From assembly GCA_020442545.1 (NCBI GenBank), contig JAGRJX010000148.1, forward strand, positions 1 through 5,048: DNA of 5,048 bases. The letters run 5' to 3'. Position 1 is the stretch's first letter. Every line of letters starts with the position of its first letter. Of the stretch, positions 4,516 to 5,048 are shown in pieces. A model generated the notes under the pieces. It saw only the letters and a list, made by a program, of their open reading frames with translations, had not been told where the DNA came from and searched no databases. Origin of the DNA: Lysobacterales bacterium. GTDB lineage: Bacteria; Pseudomonadota; Gammaproteobacteria; Xanthomonadales; Xanthomonadaceae. A program made the position numbers and the translations under genes.

Positions 4516-5048
4516 TCAGCCCGACGAGGCCATTGTCGAGGCCGCTGCGGAAGCAGGTTTGCGGCGCGGCTTCTTGGGCTTGGCGGCGGGAAGCAGTGAG
4601 GTGATGGCCTGGTAGCGCTGGAACAGGAAGGCGACGCGCTCGGCGTCGGTGGCGAGGTTGGGTTTGGGGCGGCCGGCGGCTTTTTCGGCGGCGAGGTAGG
4701 CGGCGTCCACGGCGCGGTCGAGCTGCTGGTGTGCCTTGACCAGCGCCGGCGGCATGGTCAGTGGGTCGTAGAGGTCGGCCAGCGTGGCGTCGGGGAACTG
4801 CGCGCGCGCATCGAGCACGCCTTGCGCGGCGGCTTCGATGGCCTGCCGGTGTTTGCTGGCTGCGCTTGCCGTGAGCGTGCGTTCGCCGGCTTCCACCGCA
4901 GCCGGTTTGCCTGCCGCTCCCGCCGGTGGGAGCGATCGGCGCGCAGCGCCGGGTGAGGGTGACGCATCGTGTTGACCACCCTCACCCTGCCCTCTCCCGC
5001 CAGCGGGAGAGGGAACGGCCAGTTCGGGCCAGGGGAAGTTGTTGTAGA
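4516..5048 (-). CDS. MmeI-like type IIL restriction-modification enzyme, C-terminal part (5' end outside window)
   Basis: The minus-strand frame is open from the right edge (first full codon at 5046) to TGA at 4518-4516, giving 176 visible residues. It starts with YNNFPWPELA, the conserved N-x-F-P-W-P segment near the end of MmeI-family enzymes. The family C-terminal domain resumes at QAIEAAAQGVLDARAQFP, then LADLYDPLTMPPALVKAHQQLDRAVDAAY and ERVAFLFQRYQAITSLLP. These single-chain enzymes carry nuclease, adenine methyltransferase and target-recognition domains in about 900 residues, methylating one strand and cutting about 20 bases away. Only the helical end beyond the target-recognition domain is seen, so activity and specificity cannot be judged. 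A Lys/Arg/Ala-rich tail (PAAKPKKPRRKPA) closes it. A GTG at 4896 could be mistaken for a start, but the upstream frame carries homology, so the gene continues past the edge. About 50 extra residues, coded by hairpin repeats, separate the two conserved parts. Confidence 0.85.
   Translation of the reverse strand, partial: YNNFPWPELAVPSPAGGRGQGEGGQHDASPSPGAARRSLPPAGAAGKPAAVEAGERTLTASAASKHRQAIEAAAQGVLDARAQFPDATLADLYDPLTMPPALVKAHQQLDRAVDAAYLAAEKAAGRPKPNLATDAERVAFLFQRYQAITSLLPAAKPKKPRRKPASAAASTMASSG
4915..5013. repeat. Composite REP/BIME-like palindromic element inside the MmeI-like coding frame
   Basis: Four hairpins follow one another almost without gaps. They are CGCTCCC...GGGAGCG (4915-4934, 7-base arms, 6-base loop), GGCGC-GCA-GCGCC (4938-4950), GGGTGAGGGTG...CACCCTCACCC (4951-4961 with 4977-4987, 11 perfect pairs, 15-base loop), and CCCTCTCCCGC-CA-GCGGGAGAGGG (4990-5013, 11 perfect pairs). 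Together they span 99 bases, a multiple of three. On the minus strand they read as 33 sense codons rich in Gly, Pro, Ala and Ser. Palindromes of the CCCTCTCCC/GGGTGAGGG kind are typical extragenic repeats in Xanthomonadales and pseudomonads, and are rare inside genes. The true edges of the insertion are uncertain; family spacing suggests it may extend to about 4870. Confidence 0.75.
4990..5013. repeat. Perfect 11-bp-arm REP palindrome
   Basis: CCCTCTCCCGC (4990-5000) and GCGGGAGAGGG (5003-5013) are exact reverse complements around a CA loop. This is the strongest hairpin of the composite element. It begins on a codon boundary of the minus-strand gene and codes for PSPAGGRG. In mRNA it would form a very stable stem just after the FPWP codons. 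Confidence 0.85.

Noticed and set aside
3947..4615. 222-residue + strand ORF
   Set aside because: It is the reverse shadow of DUF3800 and the MmeI-like tail; the minus strand carries the conserved motifs.
4516..4896. MmeI-like tail as a free-standing 126-residue gene starting at GTG 4896
   Set aside because: The same frame stays open to the window edge and contains the family's NNFPWP segment before the repeat, so this is the end of a longer gene.
4915..5013. CRISPR array or transcription terminator at the hairpin cluster
   Set aside because: The hairpins differ from one another, there are no regular spacers, and no T-tract follows any stem on either strand. They also lie within an open coding frame.

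Overview
The window looks like chromosomal DNA from a GC-rich gammaproteobacterium, most likely of the order Xanthomonadales (Lysobacter/Xanthomonas-like). That guess rests on three things: high GC with strong third-position G/C in most genes, a glycosyltransferase-halogenase pair of the kind found in xanthomonadin/aryl-polyene pigment clusters, and REP-like palindromes of the CCCTCTCCC...GGGAGAGGG type. No rRNA or tRNA fixes the species.

Layout. (1) Positions 1-1946, + strand: the end of a family 2 glycosyltransferase, overlapped by ATGA with a complete flavin-dependent halogenase-like gene. They look like the last two genes of a pigment-type operon. (2) 1940-2452, - strand: a secreted 170-residue protein of unknown function whose stop codon overlaps the end of the halogenase gene. 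(3) 2453-2806: intergenic, with no convincing gene. (4) 2807-3498, + strand: a two-gene toxin-antitoxin operon made of an AbrB/MazE-type antitoxin and a Doc/Fic-type toxin, with a palindromic AT-rich promoter/operator patch. (5) 3602-3684, + strand: a short sequence that folds into a closed three-way junction ending in a T-tract. It is a strong structured-RNA candidate and resembles the phage C4 antisense RNA family. (6) 3689-5048, - strand: the C-terminal part of an MmeI-like (type IIL) restriction-modification enzyme, running in from the right edge, followed 8 bases later by a DUF3800 gene of clearly lower GC.

How the genes work together. The left third appears to be secondary metabolism (aryl polyene tailoring). 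The right two thirds is accessory or defence-like: a toxin-antitoxin pair, a phage-type small RNA candidate, and a restriction-modification enzyme with a DUF3800 companion.

The two most unusual things are not ordinary genes. One is a composite of four consecutive hairpins (4915-5013) inside the MmeI-like reading frame. It is translated without a stop and adds roughly 50 residues between two conserved family segments. The other is the three-way-junction RNA candidate between the Doc toxin and the DUF3800 gene. I saw no CRISPR array, tRNA, transposase or integrase.
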